The notes: generated by a model not told the origin, from the sequence alone. A stretch of DNA of 47,042 bases from an uncultured Bacteriovorax sp. (GCA_946480715.1 CAMLKK010000024.1:1-47042); one strand, 5' to 3'. Counted from the first letter of the stretch, positions 1-8,984 are shown. Made by a program: numbers and translations.

Positions 1-12
1 GCAAAGTTGACA

Positions 13-53
13 ATGCGAATGATTTGCATTTATTTATTGCAATTCATTTGCAA
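13..53. promoter_or_regulatory. Two tandem 17-bp palindromes, probable Zur-type operators
   Basis: Seen: ATGCGAATGATTTGCAT at 13-29 and TTGCAATTCATTTGCAA at 37-53, both imperfect inverted repeats of the form TGCRA-N4-TTTGCA. They lie 20-60 bases before the start of the COG0523 GTPase gene. The same pattern recurs at 1845-1861 in front of the ZrgA-like gene. Two zinc-related genes sharing a box suggests binding by a Fur-family regulator, most likely Zur. The regulator itself is not in this window, so the name is inferred. Confidence 0.6.
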
Positions 54-73
54 ATAACCAACAAGGGAAAGTC

Positions 74-1246
74 ATGCAATTACCAGTTACCGTTTTGTCC
101 GGGTTCTTAGGAGCAGGAAAAACAACTCTTCTCAATCACATCTTAAACGCAGAACATGGTCTGAAAATCGCCGTCATCGTCAATGACATGAGTGAAGTCA
201 ATATCGATGCTGGTCTTGTGCGTACGGAAGAAAAAATCGTCGAAATGAGTAACGGTTGTATTTGTTGCACACTTCGTGAAGACCTTCTCGTGGCCATTAA
301 AAAAATTGCATTGGAAAAAAAGTACGATTACTTAGTAATCGAGTCGACTGGGATTTCAGAACCTATTCCTGTGGCAGAAACTTTTACATTTGAAGATGAG
401 AGTGGTGAATCTCTTTCTAAATATGCCCGTCTCGATACGATGGTCACTGTAGTTGATGGATTCAACTTTTTCAGAGACTACGTTGAGTCGCAGTCACTCA
501 AAGAAAGAAATTTGGAATTGGGTGTGGAAGATGAGCGCACGATTACAGATCTTCTCATTTCTCAAATTGAATTCGCTGATATCATCTTGCTGAATAAAGT
601 GGACTTGATGAAAGATGAAACGGACAAAGAAAGGTTGAAGGCCATTTTACAAAAGATAAATCCACGAGCAAGTATCGTAGAATCACATAAGTCCCAAGTC
701 CCTCTTGAAAAAATCCTGAATACAAATTTATTCGACTTTGAAGTAGCGATGAATTCTCCCGGATGGATGCAAGAACTAAGAGGACAAGAATCAACAGAGA
801 CTGAAGAATATGGAATTGGAAGTTTCGTTTTCAGAGAGAAGAGGCCATTTCATCCTCAGCGTTTAATGGAATTCTTTAGCGACCTTTCAGAAGATATCAT
901 TCGCTCAAAAGGATTCTTTTGGGTGGCCTCTAACCCAGACCATGTTGGCCTTTGGTCACAGGCAGGTCTGGTAAGCACCATAGAAAATTCCGGATTCTGG
1001 TTGGCTTCGCTGGATAGAAATGAATGGGAACTTGATGAAGCTGAACTAAAAAAAGTTGAAGCTAATTGGGATGAAGTTTTCGGTGATCGTGTTCAGGAAT
1101 TAGTTTTTATCGGCCAAGAGATGAATCGCACTGAGATTATTGAAATACTTCAAAATGCACTTCTCAGTGATGATGAACTGAAGCTTGGTAAAGAAGTTTG
1201 GATGAATTCAGAAAGTCCGTTCAATAATTATTTTGGTGTTATGTAG
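74..1246 (+). CDS. COG0523/CobW-family GTPase, probable zinc chaperone (ZigA-like)
   Basis: A 390-aa G3E-family P-loop GTPase. The Walker A GFLGAGKT is at residues 10-17, the family-diagnostic CxCC metal site (C62-I-C64-C65) follows, the guanine motif NKVD lies near residue 175, and a CobW C-terminal domain fills the second half. Members move metal ions to client proteins under limitation. The zinc assignment rests on the palindromes just upstream and the convergent ZrgA-like gene, not on the GTPase sequence alone. Length is normal for the family. The start has an AAGGGAAA ribosome site 5 bases before ATG. A strong terminator follows the stop. Cobalamin-type CobW is an alternative, but no cobalamin genes are nearby. 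Confidence 0.85.
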   Translation: MQLPVTVLSGFLGAGKTTLLNHILNAEHGLKIAVIVNDMSEVNIDAGLVRTEEKIVEMSNGCICCTLREDLLVAIKKIALEKKYDYLVIESTGISEPIPVAETFTFEDESGESLSKYARLDTMVTVVDGFNFFRDYVESQSLKERNLELGVEDERTITDLLISQIEFADIILLNKVDLMKDETDKERLKAILQKINPRASIVESHKSQVPLEKILNTNLFDFEVAMNSPGWMQELRGQESTETEEYGIGSFVFREKRPFHPQRLMEFFSDLSEDIIRSKGFFWVASNPDHVGLWSQAGLVSTIENSGFWLASLDRNEWELDEAELKKVEANWDEVFGDRVQELVFIGQEMNRTEIIEILQNALLSDDELKLGKEVWMNSESPFNNYFGVM

Positions 1247-1249
1247 AGG

Positions 1250-1275
1250 GAGGGCCCGTTAGGCCCTCTTTTTTT
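1250..1275 (+). terminator. Rho-independent terminator of the COG0523 gene
   Basis: Seven-base-pair GC-rich stem (GAGGGCC / GGCCCTC) with a five-base loop, followed directly by seven T residues on the plus strand. It sits four bases after the GTPase stop codon. On the minus strand it follows the stop of the ZrgA-like gene but lacks a T tract in that direction, so it is mainly a plus-strand terminator. Confidence 0.85.
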
Positions 1276-1792
1276 ATAGATTAATTTTCTGTGATTTTTC
1301 TTTGATGTTAAATTCTTTTGTTTGTTTTCCCACAACTTCAACTTTCAACTTTTTAATGGCCGAGAAATGATTTTTAAGATTAATGATGGCCACTGATCCG
1401 TCTGGCTTCACATTACAAGTGTAAGTTGCAGAAGCATCGATTTCACTGTGTGAACCATCAATTTCCTGTTCAAACTTCGCTGATTGTTGAACGCATCCAA
1501 GTTTTGCATCAAATTTAACAAGCTCAGAACTTTTGCTTTCCCAAAGGGCTTTCACTTGAGTAAGAACTTTATTATCTTTATCCGATTTAGGTGCATGCTC
1601 AAAGCCTAAGAACGATTCTGCAGGTCCTTCTAAATCAAGTTCGATCGTTTGTCCGTCGATCGCAATTCCTAATGTAACGGCTCCGTGCTCATGTGATCCA
1701 AGAGATCCGTGTCCGTGACCGTGACCATGTTTATCAGCAAAGGCCGCAGTGCTGGCCATAAAACATAAAGTGAGAACTAATAATTGTTTCAT
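1274..1792 (-). CDS. ZrgA/DUF2796-like His-rich periplasmic zinc-binding protein
   Basis: A 172-aa exported protein. It has a signal peptide (KQLLVLTLCFMASTAAFA, cleaved before DKHG), then a HGHGHGHG cluster and a second SHEHGA motif typical of DUF2796/ZrgA proteins. Two Cys residues (in KLGCVQQ and YTCNVK) could form a disulfide. Known relatives are Zur-regulated accessory proteins of high-affinity zinc uptake. Its promoter carries the same 17-bp palindrome as the GTPase gene at the window start, so the two probably form one zinc-starvation response although they are convergent. No ABC zinc transporter is present here. Confidence 0.75.
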   Translation of the reverse strand: MKQLLVLTLCFMASTAAFADKHGHGHGHGSLGSHEHGAVTLGIAIDGQTIELDLEGPAESFLGFEHAPKSDKDNKVLTQVKALWESKSSELVKFDAKLGCVQQSAKFEQEIDGSHSEIDASATYTCNVKPDGSVAIINLKNHFSAIKKLKVEVVGKQTKEFNIKEKSQKINL

Positions 1793-1809
1793 TCAAAAAC
1801 TCCTAAAAA

Positions 1810-3576
1810 GTGATGGAGATAATTTTAGTCGGAATGAGGTTTTTTTGCAACTCGTTTGCATTTATTGCTCATGGCAGTATATTTTGCTTACTAATCTCAG
1901 CTAATCCCTATCATGTTTTAAAAAATTTAAATTTCGCTAAACTTGAATCTGAAATTGCAAGAATACGAGATTTAAAATTGTCTCTCCAAACTAAAATTCT
2001 AACCATCCTTCTGATCATCTTCAGCGCAATGATTGTTGCTGTTATTTCTATTAACTATACGAATGAAAAAAAATTCGTAGAAACCATTGTTAGAAACCAG
2101 GCCCATGAAGCTGTCGACCAGTATTTCGATAGCGTTAATACTTTGATGATTTCCGGGGCCATGGAGCAAAGAGAAATCCTAAGAAGTAAAACCCTTCAGA
2201 GAAAAGATATTGTTGAGGCCCGCATTTTTAGAAGTGAAGCTGTCAAACAACTTTTTGGACCTGGACTAGCTCACGAAAGTGCATTGAATGACATTGAAAA
2301 GAAGGCCATTGAGGGAATTCCCTACGAAGCGATCACTCATGATAAAGACAAACGCATCCTGACAGTGATCACTCCCTTTCGGGCCTCTTCGAACTTCAGA
2401 GGTACAAATTGCATTGAATGCCATCAGACTAAAGAAGGCGAAGTATTAGGTGCAGTTAAAATAAGTTATTCATTGGTAAATCTTGATCGGCAGATCTATG
2501 AAAAAGCAGTGTTCAGCGGAAAAATAATGGCGGCCCTATTCATCGGAGCGCTCATTTTGATAGCTATTCTCTTACGTTCTTTGATCCTCTCGCCTATTAA
2601 ATATATTTCGCAACTTCTAAAAGATATCTCGCAAAACTTCGATCTCACTATTCGAGCAAACAAAATAAAAAGCAAAGATGAAATTGGAGAAATGTCGAAT
2701 TCGTTCAACATTATGATCGGTAAATTTCATAAGGCGATGATCGAAGTTAGTGAAACGAGCCAGATCCTCATTCAAGGTTCAGACAAAGTCAGAGATCTTT
2801 CTCGCTTAACAGAAACGAATCTCATCGAACAACAAGACGAAACAAATAAAGTGGCGTCTGCTGTTACTGAATTGAATTCAACTTCTAAAAATGTTGCCAG
2901 TAATACAACAGACACTCAGAGTGCCATTGAAAATGCAAACAGCGAAACATCACTTGGCAATGACAAAGCACTACTTGCACGTGAAAAAATCGAACAGCTC
3001 GCGAGCAAAATCGAATACGTGACAAAACAAATTGAAGACCTTGAAACACAGAGTACGAGAATTAATGAAGTCATTAGTTTGATTAACGATATTACCTTAA
3101 AAACGAAACTTCTCTCGTTCAATGCATCGGTAGAAGCTTCACGAGCGGGTGAACAAGGAAAAGGATTTACGGTTGTCGCTCAGGAAATCGGAAATCTGGC
3201 CAATGAAACAAAAAAATCTACTGAGCAAATTACAAACATCACAAATGCCCTTCTCTCGACAATTGCCGAATCTGTAAAAATCATGCGCGAAACAAGAACT
3301 GTTGCTGAAGATGGACGATCATTTGTAGGTGACTCTTCCCGCTCACTTGAACAAATCGCCGAAGAAGTCGCAAAAGTTCATACGATGGCCGCTTCGATTT
3401 CAAATTCTTCACGTGAACAAAGTATTGCCGCCGATTCCATCGATCACAATCTTCAATCAATCATGAATCTAACCGAGAGTTCCGTTCAGTCTGCTGAAGA
3501 GATGAAAAAGATTGGTGACGAACTAAACGCAGTGGCCGCAAAACTCAACACGCTTATTGGCCACTTTCGAATTTAA
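1810..3576 (+). CDS. Methyl-accepting chemotaxis protein with CxxCH haem motif in the sensor domain
   Basis: Chemoreceptor of up to 588 aa. A membrane segment lies at about 60-80, a periplasmic sensor at about 85-235, a second membrane segment at about 237-258, HAMP at about 255-310, and the cytoplasmic signalling hairpin follows, with LSFNASVEASRAGEQGKGF near its tip. The sensor contains NCIECHQ (C201, C204, H205), a c-type haem attachment motif as in Geobacter PAS-like haem chemoreceptors, so it may sense redox, oxygen or NO. The true start is uncertain: the first 55 codons overlap the putative zinc operator at 1845-1861, so a downstream start such as TTG 1978 is more likely. Its end overlaps the convergent hydrolase gene by 4 bases. 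Confidence 0.88.
   Translation: MMEIILVGMRFFCNSFAFIAHGSIFCLLISANPYHVLKNLNFAKLESEIARIRDLKLSLQTKILTILLIIFSAMIVAVISINYTNEKKFVETIVRNQAHEAVDQYFDSVNTLMISGAMEQREILRSKTLQRKDIVEARIFRSEAVKQLFGPGLAHESALNDIEKKAIEGIPYEAITHDKDKRILTVITPFRASSNFRGTNCIECHQTKEGEVLGAVKISYSLVNLDRQIYEKAVFSGKIMAALFIGALILIAILLRSLILSPIKYISQLLKDISQNFDLTIRANKIKSKDEIGEMSNSFNIMIGKFHKAMIEVSETSQILIQGSDKVRDLSRLTETNLIEQQDETNKVASAVTELNSTSKNVASNTTDTQSAIENANSETSLGNDKALLAREKIEQLASKIEYVTKQIEDLETQSTRINEVISLINDITLKTKLLSFNASVEASRAGEQGKGFTVVAQEIGNLANETKKSTEQITNITNALLSTIAESVKIMRETRTVAEDGRSFVGDSSRSLEQIAEEVAKVHTMAASISNSSREQSIAADSIDHNLQSIMNLTESSVQSAEEMKKIGDELNAVAAKLNTLIGHFRI
1845..1861 (-). promoter_or_regulatory. Third copy of the probable Zur box, upstream of the ZrgA-like gene
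   Basis: TTGCAACTCGTTTGCAT matches the two boxes at 13-53 in 13 or more positions and keeps the TTGCAA-N4-TTTGCA core. It lies about 55 bases before the ATG of the ZrgA-like gene on the minus strand, a normal operator position. This makes a coding role for the same bases in the chemoreceptor gene unlikely. Confidence 0.6.
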
Positions 3577-4478
3577 TTACTGCTTATGTGCTGATCTCTG
3601 TCTTCATGTGATTTAGAAATAAAACCTGGTGAATCACTGGCCGGAAAACTTTCTGCGCTTGCCTGATCAAGCATCTTTTCTTCTTGCTCATGTTCCTTGT
3701 TAATCTCTTTGTCTTGCAAGTAGCGTTCACACCAATTGGCAATGGACTTAGCAACGAAAGCACTATCCTCTTTCTTGTCGAGCATATGAGTAGCACCTTT
3801 TAGACTAATGAAACTTTTCCCTTGGGGAGCACATTTAAAAATTTCGTAAGCATTTTCAATTGAAACTGTCTGATCATCAGGTGAATGAAAAACAATTAAT
3901 GAGGCATTAAGTTCAGAAATTTTATTTTCAATTGATATGCTTCTTACATCATCCAAAAATTGTTTTTTAATTTTAAAAGATCGGCCAGCAAGCTGCACCT
4001 CTGCCTCTCCATCTTTTTCAATGGTCTCAAGATTTTGCTCACCAAAAAGTTGCTCAAGATGACTCACATTATCGGGTGCACCGATTGTTGCAACAATCTT
4101 TACCGTCGGCATTGTATTGGCACTGGCAAGCACGGCGGCACCGCCGAGAGAATGTCCAATGAGTATTTCCGGCGCTTCATGATTATAAGTCAGATGTAAA
4201 TAAGCCGCTGTGAGGTCACCTACATTTGTTGTAAAATTGGTGTTGGCAAAATCGCCTTCTGAATTTCCCAGACCAGTAAAATCGAAGCGTAAAACGGCTA
4301 TCCCCACGTCTGTTAAAGCACGCGATATTCTCGTTGCTGCATGAACATCTTTTGAGCAAGTAAAACAGTGAGCGAATATTGCGTAGGCCTTGATTTCGCC
4401 ATCAGGCATCTCTAATCGTGCGTCTATTTGATGATTTTGCGATCCTTTAAATGAAACTTTCTCGGTCTTGTATCCCAT
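3573..4478 (-). CDS. Alpha/beta hydrolase with a C-terminal SFPASD-type tail
   Basis: A 301-aa serine hydrolase. The nucleophile elbow is GHSLGG with Ser110, the acid is probably in HSPDDQTV, and the catalytic His is in GATHML. There is no signal peptide, so it is cytoplasmic. Residues up to about 255 form the hydrolase fold. The last 45 residues are charged and end with DQASAESFPASDSPG. This matches a short conserved tail (LDEAS-ESFPASD-P) I recall from other small bacterial proteins, here attached to a hydrolase. Substrate is unknown. It is transcribed convergently with the chemoreceptor gene, sharing four bases. Confidence 0.8.
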   Translation of the reverse strand: MGYKTEKVSFKGSQNHQIDARLEMPDGEIKAYAIFAHCFTCSKDVHAATRISRALTDVGIAVLRFDFTGLGNSEGDFANTNFTTNVGDLTAAYLHLTYNHEAPEILIGHSLGGAAVLASANTMPTVKIVATIGAPDNVSHLEQLFGEQNLETIEKDGEAEVQLAGRSFKIKKQFLDDVRSISIENKISELNASLIVFHSPDDQTVSIENAYEIFKCAPQGKSFISLKGATHMLDKKEDSAFVAKSIANWCERYLQDKEINKEHEQEEKMLDQASAESFPASDSPGFISKSHEDRDQHISSN

Positions 4479-4534
4479 AAACTCTCCATGTTCGAGACAA
4501 CAAAGCTAGCTTATGAAAAAGAGTCCTGAATGTA

Positions 4535-6307
4535 TTGACCCCGAGTTTAACTAGTCGAAATTTTGGTCTTTTAAGGCGTGTAGAAGATACACTTAAGTTT
4601 TATTTAAGTTGTGTAGTCTTCCCAGGATGGCCTATTATGGCCGCCGCTATGACCAGTGATACAACCGTAAAATCTAATCAGGACTTCGTTATCCTTTTAG
4701 GGAGAATCGTTTCTCTTTACGGTTTCATTTACGCTGTTTTGTTCTCTCTTACAGGCGCCATTGGTACTGCATTCGTGTTAGTTGGACTAACGTTCTTTTT
4801 TTATCCGCTCATGCTTCAAATGTTTAAGTTGAATCGTCCAACGTTAGCTAAGTATTCGCTGATGTTCCAAGGTTTAACATATATAAGCTCAGTGCTCATC
4901 ACGATCAAACCTGATATTCAAATTGAGTATTATTTGATTCCTCAGCTGCTGGCTCCTCTTCTCGTTTTTAATGGAAGGCAGATCAAAGAATTTTCTGTCG
5001 GTGCGATTCTTCCGCTCTTGTTGTGGTTAGCCTTTGTTAATAACTTACTCCCTTCAATACCCTCGCTAAGCTATAATTTGAATTCGTATTCAATCATTTT
5101 TGTAAGACTGAATTTTTTGGGATCTTTTTTCATCTCGGCCATCTTTTTAAATTTTTACCGCATTTACATTCTCAGACTAAGCGAAGCCGTGAAAAGTGAA
5201 TTGGAAAAATTTAAAAATCTCAGCCAGCATTTGAACAACTCTCAACGAATCGCCAAGACTGGAAGCTGGCAATACAATTTTAAATCTGATGAGCTTATCT
5301 GGTCTGATGAAGTTTACCGAATTTTCGAAGTCACTCGCGAATCGTTCCATCCGACGATGGAACTTTTTGATGAATTTGTTCATCATGAAGATTTCCCAAG
5401 TGTTACAAAAACTTTTAGAGATGCGATTAAAAATCGCGGTCCATACGAAATTGTTCATAGAATTGTTTTGAATGATGAACGTATAAAATATCTTCGTGAG
5501 CAGTGTGAGTTTATCTACGATCAAGATGGCAATCCCGAAGTGGCCATGGGAACAACTCAAGATATCACTGAAACAAAATTTAATGATGAGTACTTAAACA
5601 ACTCGGCTAAAATGGCCGCCGTCGGTGAAATGGCCGGAAGTATTGCACACGAAATAAACAATCCTTTAACTGTCATTGCTGGAAGAGCAAACTCTCTCAT
5701 GCGAAAAGTAGATCGTTTAAATTTAACGGATGCAACTCAACGAGATGAAATCAAAAACGATATTAATCGCATTGTAAAACACGTAGAACGTGTTTCAAGA
5801 ATCGTCCGAAGCTTGGGTAGCATCTCCCGCAACGATGCGACTGATCCCATGCAAGTCGTTCCGGTGCAAAAAATCTTTGATGATATTCGCGATTTATCGT
5901 CGGAGTGTTTTCGCTCAAAATCCGTTGAACTAAGCTTTGAAACATCTCCGGATGCAAAGATTCTTTGTCATCCATCAGAGATGAGTCAAGTTGTTCTAAA
6001 CTTAGTTAACAATGCATTTGATGCCGTTACAAACCTCGAAGAAAAATGGGTTCACGTAAAAACCGTGCGTGAAAACAATTGTCAGAAAATCGTCATCATC
6101 GACTCAGGGAAAGGCATACCAAAACCAATTTCACAGAAGCTCATGCATCCCTTCTTTACAACAAAACCCATTGGAAAAGGCACCGGACTTGGGCTACCCA
6201 TCTGTAAAAGAATTGTTGAAAAACACAATGGTCGCATTTTTTATGATGAGAAAAACATCAATACGAGTTTCGTGATCGAGCTGCCGATTAACGATAGCAC
6301 TCTCTAA
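4535..6307 (+). CDS. Membrane PAS-domain sensor histidine kinase
   Basis: A 590-aa kinase. The first ~215 residues hold about six hydrophobic segments (MASE-like integral membrane sensor). A PAS fold lies at about 235-350 (GSWQYN..SDELIWSDE, ending in GTTQDIT). The HisKA box is GSIAHEINNPL with His372. The HATPase carries N (NNAFDAV), G1 (DSGKGIP) and G2 (GKGTGLGLPIC) motifs. There is no receiver domain and no response regulator beside it, so its partner is elsewhere. The assigned start is a TTG with no clear ribosome site, so the exact N-terminus is uncertain. Its end overlaps the convergent YdjM-like gene by 4 bases. Confidence 0.88.
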   Translation: MTPSLTSRNFGLLRRVEDTLKFYLSCVVFPGWPIMAAAMTSDTTVKSNQDFVILLGRIVSLYGFIYAVLFSLTGAIGTAFVLVGLTFFFYPLMLQMFKLNRPTLAKYSLMFQGLTYISSVLITIKPDIQIEYYLIPQLLAPLLVFNGRQIKEFSVGAILPLLLWLAFVNNLLPSIPSLSYNLNSYSIIFVRLNFLGSFFISAIFLNFYRIYILRLSEAVKSELEKFKNLSQHLNNSQRIAKTGSWQYNFKSDELIWSDEVYRIFEVTRESFHPTMELFDEFVHHEDFPSVTKTFRDAIKNRGPYEIVHRIVLNDERIKYLREQCEFIYDQDGNPEVAMGTTQDITETKFNDEYLNNSAKMAAVGEMAGSIAHEINNPLTVIAGRANSLMRKVDRLNLTDATQRDEIKNDINRIVKHVERVSRIVRSLGSISRNDATDPMQVVPVQKIFDDIRDLSSECFRSKSVELSFETSPDAKILCHPSEMSQVVLNLVNNAFDAVTNLEEKWVHVKTVRENNCQKIVIIDSGKGIPKPISQKLMHPFFTTKPIGKGTGLGLPICKRIVEKHNGRIFYDEKNINTSFVIELPINDSTL

Positions 6308-6939
6308 CGATTCCTATCAGCCCAATAAGCAAGCCCTACAAATAGCCACGTTAAATTACCCGCCATGGCCACTGTCATAATTGATGGAGGTGGAGGCCCG
6401 AACATATTGCCCATGTGGATGATGAATAACAACGCCACTAAAAGCGCCGCTAACCATTGTCCTTTTTTATTCCGTGCAGATGTCGTTCTGTAATAAATGA
6501 TCACGCCTACCAGGAATAGAAACATTTCGAGGATTAATGTCCCCCACAATGAACCCCATAATCCAAATCCTACTAACGGACTACCCATCCAAAGAGGAAG
6601 ATCAGGTCTGTGAACAATCAAATCCAAAAACCAATGTGACAGAACTAAACCACCAAGCACTAGTGCGTTTTTCAAATTTCTCTTAATAGCAAAATGTATT
6701 CCGCCAAAAAGAAGAGCCCATATCAAGACAAACAATAATGAATGTGAATAAGGATAATGAGTAAAATCTATTGGCGTCACTTGATGAGCAGGATTTATTT
6801 CCGCTCGCTCCCATCCGGCCAGCATAAAGAGCGGCCAGATGAGGTCAATAAATTGAGTGGCCATAAACATTGTGCCCAGTGAAACCTGAGGTGCAATTTT
6901 TTTAGTCGCAAAACCAGCAGCAAAATGTCCAATAAACAC
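6304..6939 (-). CDS. YdjM/metal-dependent-hydrolase-like inner membrane protein
   Basis: A 211-aa protein with about five membrane segments. It has the His/Asp pattern of the YdjM (LexA-binding inner membrane hydrolase-like) family: GHFAAGF at the N-terminus, QFIDLIWP, YSHSL and SHWFLDLIVHRPDLPL. These residues probably bind metal within the membrane. Start is GTG with CTGGAG eight bases before it. It is the last gene of the TetR-led operon (spacing 3 bases to the DUF1428 gene). The enzymatic role of the family is unproven. Confidence 0.75.
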   Translation of the reverse strand: MFIGHFAAGFATKKIAPQVSLGTMFMATQFIDLIWPLFMLAGWERAEINPAHQVTPIDFTHYPYSHSLLFVLIWALLFGGIHFAIKRNLKNALVLGGLVLSHWFLDLIVHRPDLPLWMGSPLVGFGLWGSLWGTLILEMFLFLVGVIIYYRTTSARNKKGQWLAALLVALLFIIHMGNMFGPPPPSIMTVAMAGNLTWLFVGLAYWADRNR

Positions 6940-6942
6940 TAA

Positions 6943-7299
6943 TTACTCCAGATCAACAAGATTTTTAAATCCACCAAACAGCATGCGCTTATGATCCCCT
7001 GTCATCACTGCCATAATCTTTTCCATGGCCGGATCTTTATGCATAAGCTTGAACACTTTATCACGATGAGATTTAGACTTAAACTCAGCGATAGCGACAA
7101 TTACAATTTCGCCTTCTTTAAGTTTGATTCTTTTTGGGAAAGAGACTTTTAGCGCGTTTTCATCGTCGGCCACGAAATCTCTACTGGCAAGAGCGCCATG
7201 CTTAAGTAGAATCTTTCCAACACTCGTTGTTGTTTTTTTGTATTTCGCTAAATCTTTTTTAGGAAATGGAATGAGACAGAGATCGATGTACTTGGCCAT
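6943..7299 (-). CDS. DUF1428 (YbaA-like) family protein
   Basis: A 118-aa cytoplasmic protein. It matches DUF1428 throughout: a start MAKYIDLCLIPFPKK, a central HGAL..RDFVADDENALKVSFP, the SKSHRDKVFKLMHKDP block and a C-terminal KRMLFGGFKNLVD. Relatives are small ferredoxin-fold stress-response proteins of unknown reaction. A ribosome site (AAAAGGAATAACC) precedes the ATG. It lies 2 bases after the START-like gene in the same operon. Confidence 0.85.
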   Translation of the reverse strand: MAKYIDLCLIPFPKKDLAKYKKTTTSVGKILLKHGALASRDFVADDENALKVSFPKRIKLKEGEIVIVAIAEFKSKSHRDKVFKLMHKDPAMEKIMAVMTGDHKRMLFGGFKNLVDLE

Positions 7300-7301
7300 G
7301 G

Positions 7302-7712
7302 TTATTCCTTTTCAGTGTGAGTTTTAAAATTATTGAGAATGGCCTGCCAGCCATCTTTTTGCATTTCTATCGGATGAGTATTTTCTGCATCGAAGATGGT
7401 CATGACTTTTGTACCACCATTTGCAGGTTCAAAAGTTGTTGTGGCTTTTCTTCCATCGCCCATCGTGTAGGTGATTTTCTTTTCCGTTTGAACTTCATCG
7501 TAAATCGCATCGAAATCAAAACCAAAACTTCCATCTTTAGCTTCCATGCGGGCAGAATATGTTCCGCCTACGCGCAAATCATTTGAGGCACGCGGACATT
7601 GCCAGTCTGGACTCGCAAAATTCCATTGTGTGATGTGATTTGGTTCAGTCCAATACTTCCAAACTTTTTTTGGATCAGCTTTAACGAGAGCTTCAATGGT
7701 AATTTTTGTCAT
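7302..7712 (-). CDS. SRPBCC/AHSA1-family (START-like) protein
   Basis: A 136-aa protein with the AHSA1 pattern: KITIEALVKADPKKVWKYWT at the start, NGGTKVMTIFDAENTHP in the middle, and a final amphipathic helix after DGWQAILNNFK. The fold makes a hydrophobic cavity that binds a small ligand; which one is unknown. It is separated by 2 bases from the GST gene, and an AAGGATTAATT ribosome site precedes the ATG. A second START-like gene sits on the other side of the TetR promoter at 9030. Confidence 0.85.
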   Translation of the reverse strand: MTKITIEALVKADPKKVWKYWTEPNHITQWNFASPDWQCPRASNDLRVGGTYSARMEAKDGSFGFDFDAIYDEVQTEKKITYTMGDGRKATTTFEPANGGTKVMTIFDAENTHPIEMQKDGWQAILNNFKTHTEKE

Positions 7713-7714
7713 AA

Positions 7715-8341
7715 TTAATCCTTATAAAGTTTAACGTGTTCACTGAGTGCACGCTGAAAAGCAGGTCGCGCTTCATTTCTTTCCAAATAACGAGCGAGAT
7801 TCGGATGCGGATCAAGAAAGTTATTCATCGTTGCTGTTTTCATAACGGTCGTCATGACAATATCAGCGATGCTGAAACTCTCTGAGAAAAATTCTCTGTC
7901 ACCCAATTGTTCTGACAATACACGAATGCGATCACGACAAATCTGACGTGCCTTTTCTTTCGTTCCTTCAGTCGCTTCTTGATCGAAATTCAGCATGAAC
8001 AAATGAAAGAGAAATGGTTCAACCGAATTAAGTGCAGCAAACATCCATTGAAATGTATGCGCCCTTTGAATTTCATCCGTAGGCAATAGTTTGTTATACT
8101 TCAGTGCCAGATGAGTAAGAATTGCACCTGTCTCAAACATCACAAGATCATCTGTTTTTAAATATGGTACTTGTCCGAATGGTTGCAGCGAAAGATAAGG
8201 CTGCTTTTTTGTATCAGGGTGTGAGTAAACAAGAGCTTCATAAGGAAGACCTATTTCTTCCAGCATCCAGCGTACACGCAATTCACGTACGAGACCTTTC
8301 GTCATATTGGGGATGTCAGTGAGGCAACTAAATTGGATCAT
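7715..8341 (-). CDS. Glutathione S-transferase family protein
   Basis: A 208-aa GST. The N-terminal thioredoxin-like domain carries QPFGQVPYLKTDD and the glutathione-contacting ETGAILTHLA. The C-terminal all-helical domain contains FSIADIVMTTVM, the usual N-capping/hydrophobic-staple region. Role: conjugation or reduction with glutathione, substrate unknown. It sits directly after the TetR gene (14-base gap, ribosome site AAGGAT) and before the START-like gene, consistent with a xenobiotic or electrophile response operon. Confidence 0.88.
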   Translation of the reverse strand: MIQFSCLTDIPNMTKGLVRELRVRWMLEEIGLPYEALVYSHPDTKKQPYLSLQPFGQVPYLKTDDLVMFETGAILTHLALKYNKLLPTDEIQRAHTFQWMFAALNSVEPFLFHLFMLNFDQEATEGTKEKARQICRDRIRVLSEQLGDREFFSESFSIADIVMTTVMKTATMNNFLDPHPNLARYLERNEARPAFQRALSEHVKLYKD

Positions 8342-8355
8342 TTTTTATCCTTAAA

Positions 8356-8970
8356 TTATTTTTCAAAAAGCAGTTGAATATATTTTTCTAGATGATCGAT
8401 ACTGTCAGCGGCGTATTTAACATCACCACCTGCCTTTGCGATGACAAAGCCCCCTTGAATCACGGCCTGCGTGTGCACGGCAAGACTTTGCGGACTCCAG
8501 CGCGCACGTGGAGCATATTTTTTCTTCGCTTCTTCAATATCAACAGCAATAGTTTCGGCATGCTGAAAGATTGAATCAAAACACGCTTGATTAATCTCAG
8601 GATGTTTGGCGTATACTTCTTGGGCCATCGTCCCTACGAGACAAGTGAACTCCGGTAAATCCCCGCGCAAAATTTCTTTACGGAAGCGAATGTAGCCCAG
8701 CACTCTTTCAAGTGGATCTTTTTTCTTATGATAAGGTGCTGTTTTGAAAAACTCCGATGTGACCGCAGACCAGCGATGCGCAGCTGAGACAGCGAGATCT
8801 TCTTTAGACTCAAAATTGTGAAAGAACGTTCCTTTACTCACTCCCGCTTTCGCGCAGAGATCATCAACCGTCGTGGAAGTATATCCATTCGTGCGAATAA
8901 GTTCCGTCGCCGCTTCTAAAAGAAGTTCTTTTGATGGTTTTTTATCTTGCTCTTTTTTAGGTCGTGCCAT
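8356..8970 (-). CDS. TetR-family transcriptional regulator
   Basis: A 204-aa repressor. A basic N-terminal tail is followed by the TetR helix-turn-helix (TSTTVDDLCAKAGVSKGTFFHNF, about residues 30-52). A helical ligand-binding C-terminal domain follows with the TetR_C pattern FTCLVGTMAQEV. It heads the operon running to 6304 and is divergent from the START-like gene at 9030. A palindromic operator candidate lies 15 bases before its ATG, so autoregulation and control of the divergent gene are likely. The inducer is unknown, though the operon content suggests an electrophile or organic compound. Confidence 0.9.
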   Translation of the reverse strand: MARPKKEQDKKPSKELLLEAATELIRTNGYTSTTVDDLCAKAGVSKGTFFHNFESKEDLAVSAAHRWSAVTSEFFKTAPYHKKKDPLERVLGYIRFRKEILRGDLPEFTCLVGTMAQEVYAKHPEINQACFDSIFQHAETIAVDIEEAKKKYAPRARWSPQSLAVHTQAVIQGGFVIAKAGGDVKYAADSIDHLEKYIQLLFEK

Positions 8971-8984
8971 ATTGTCATTAATAT

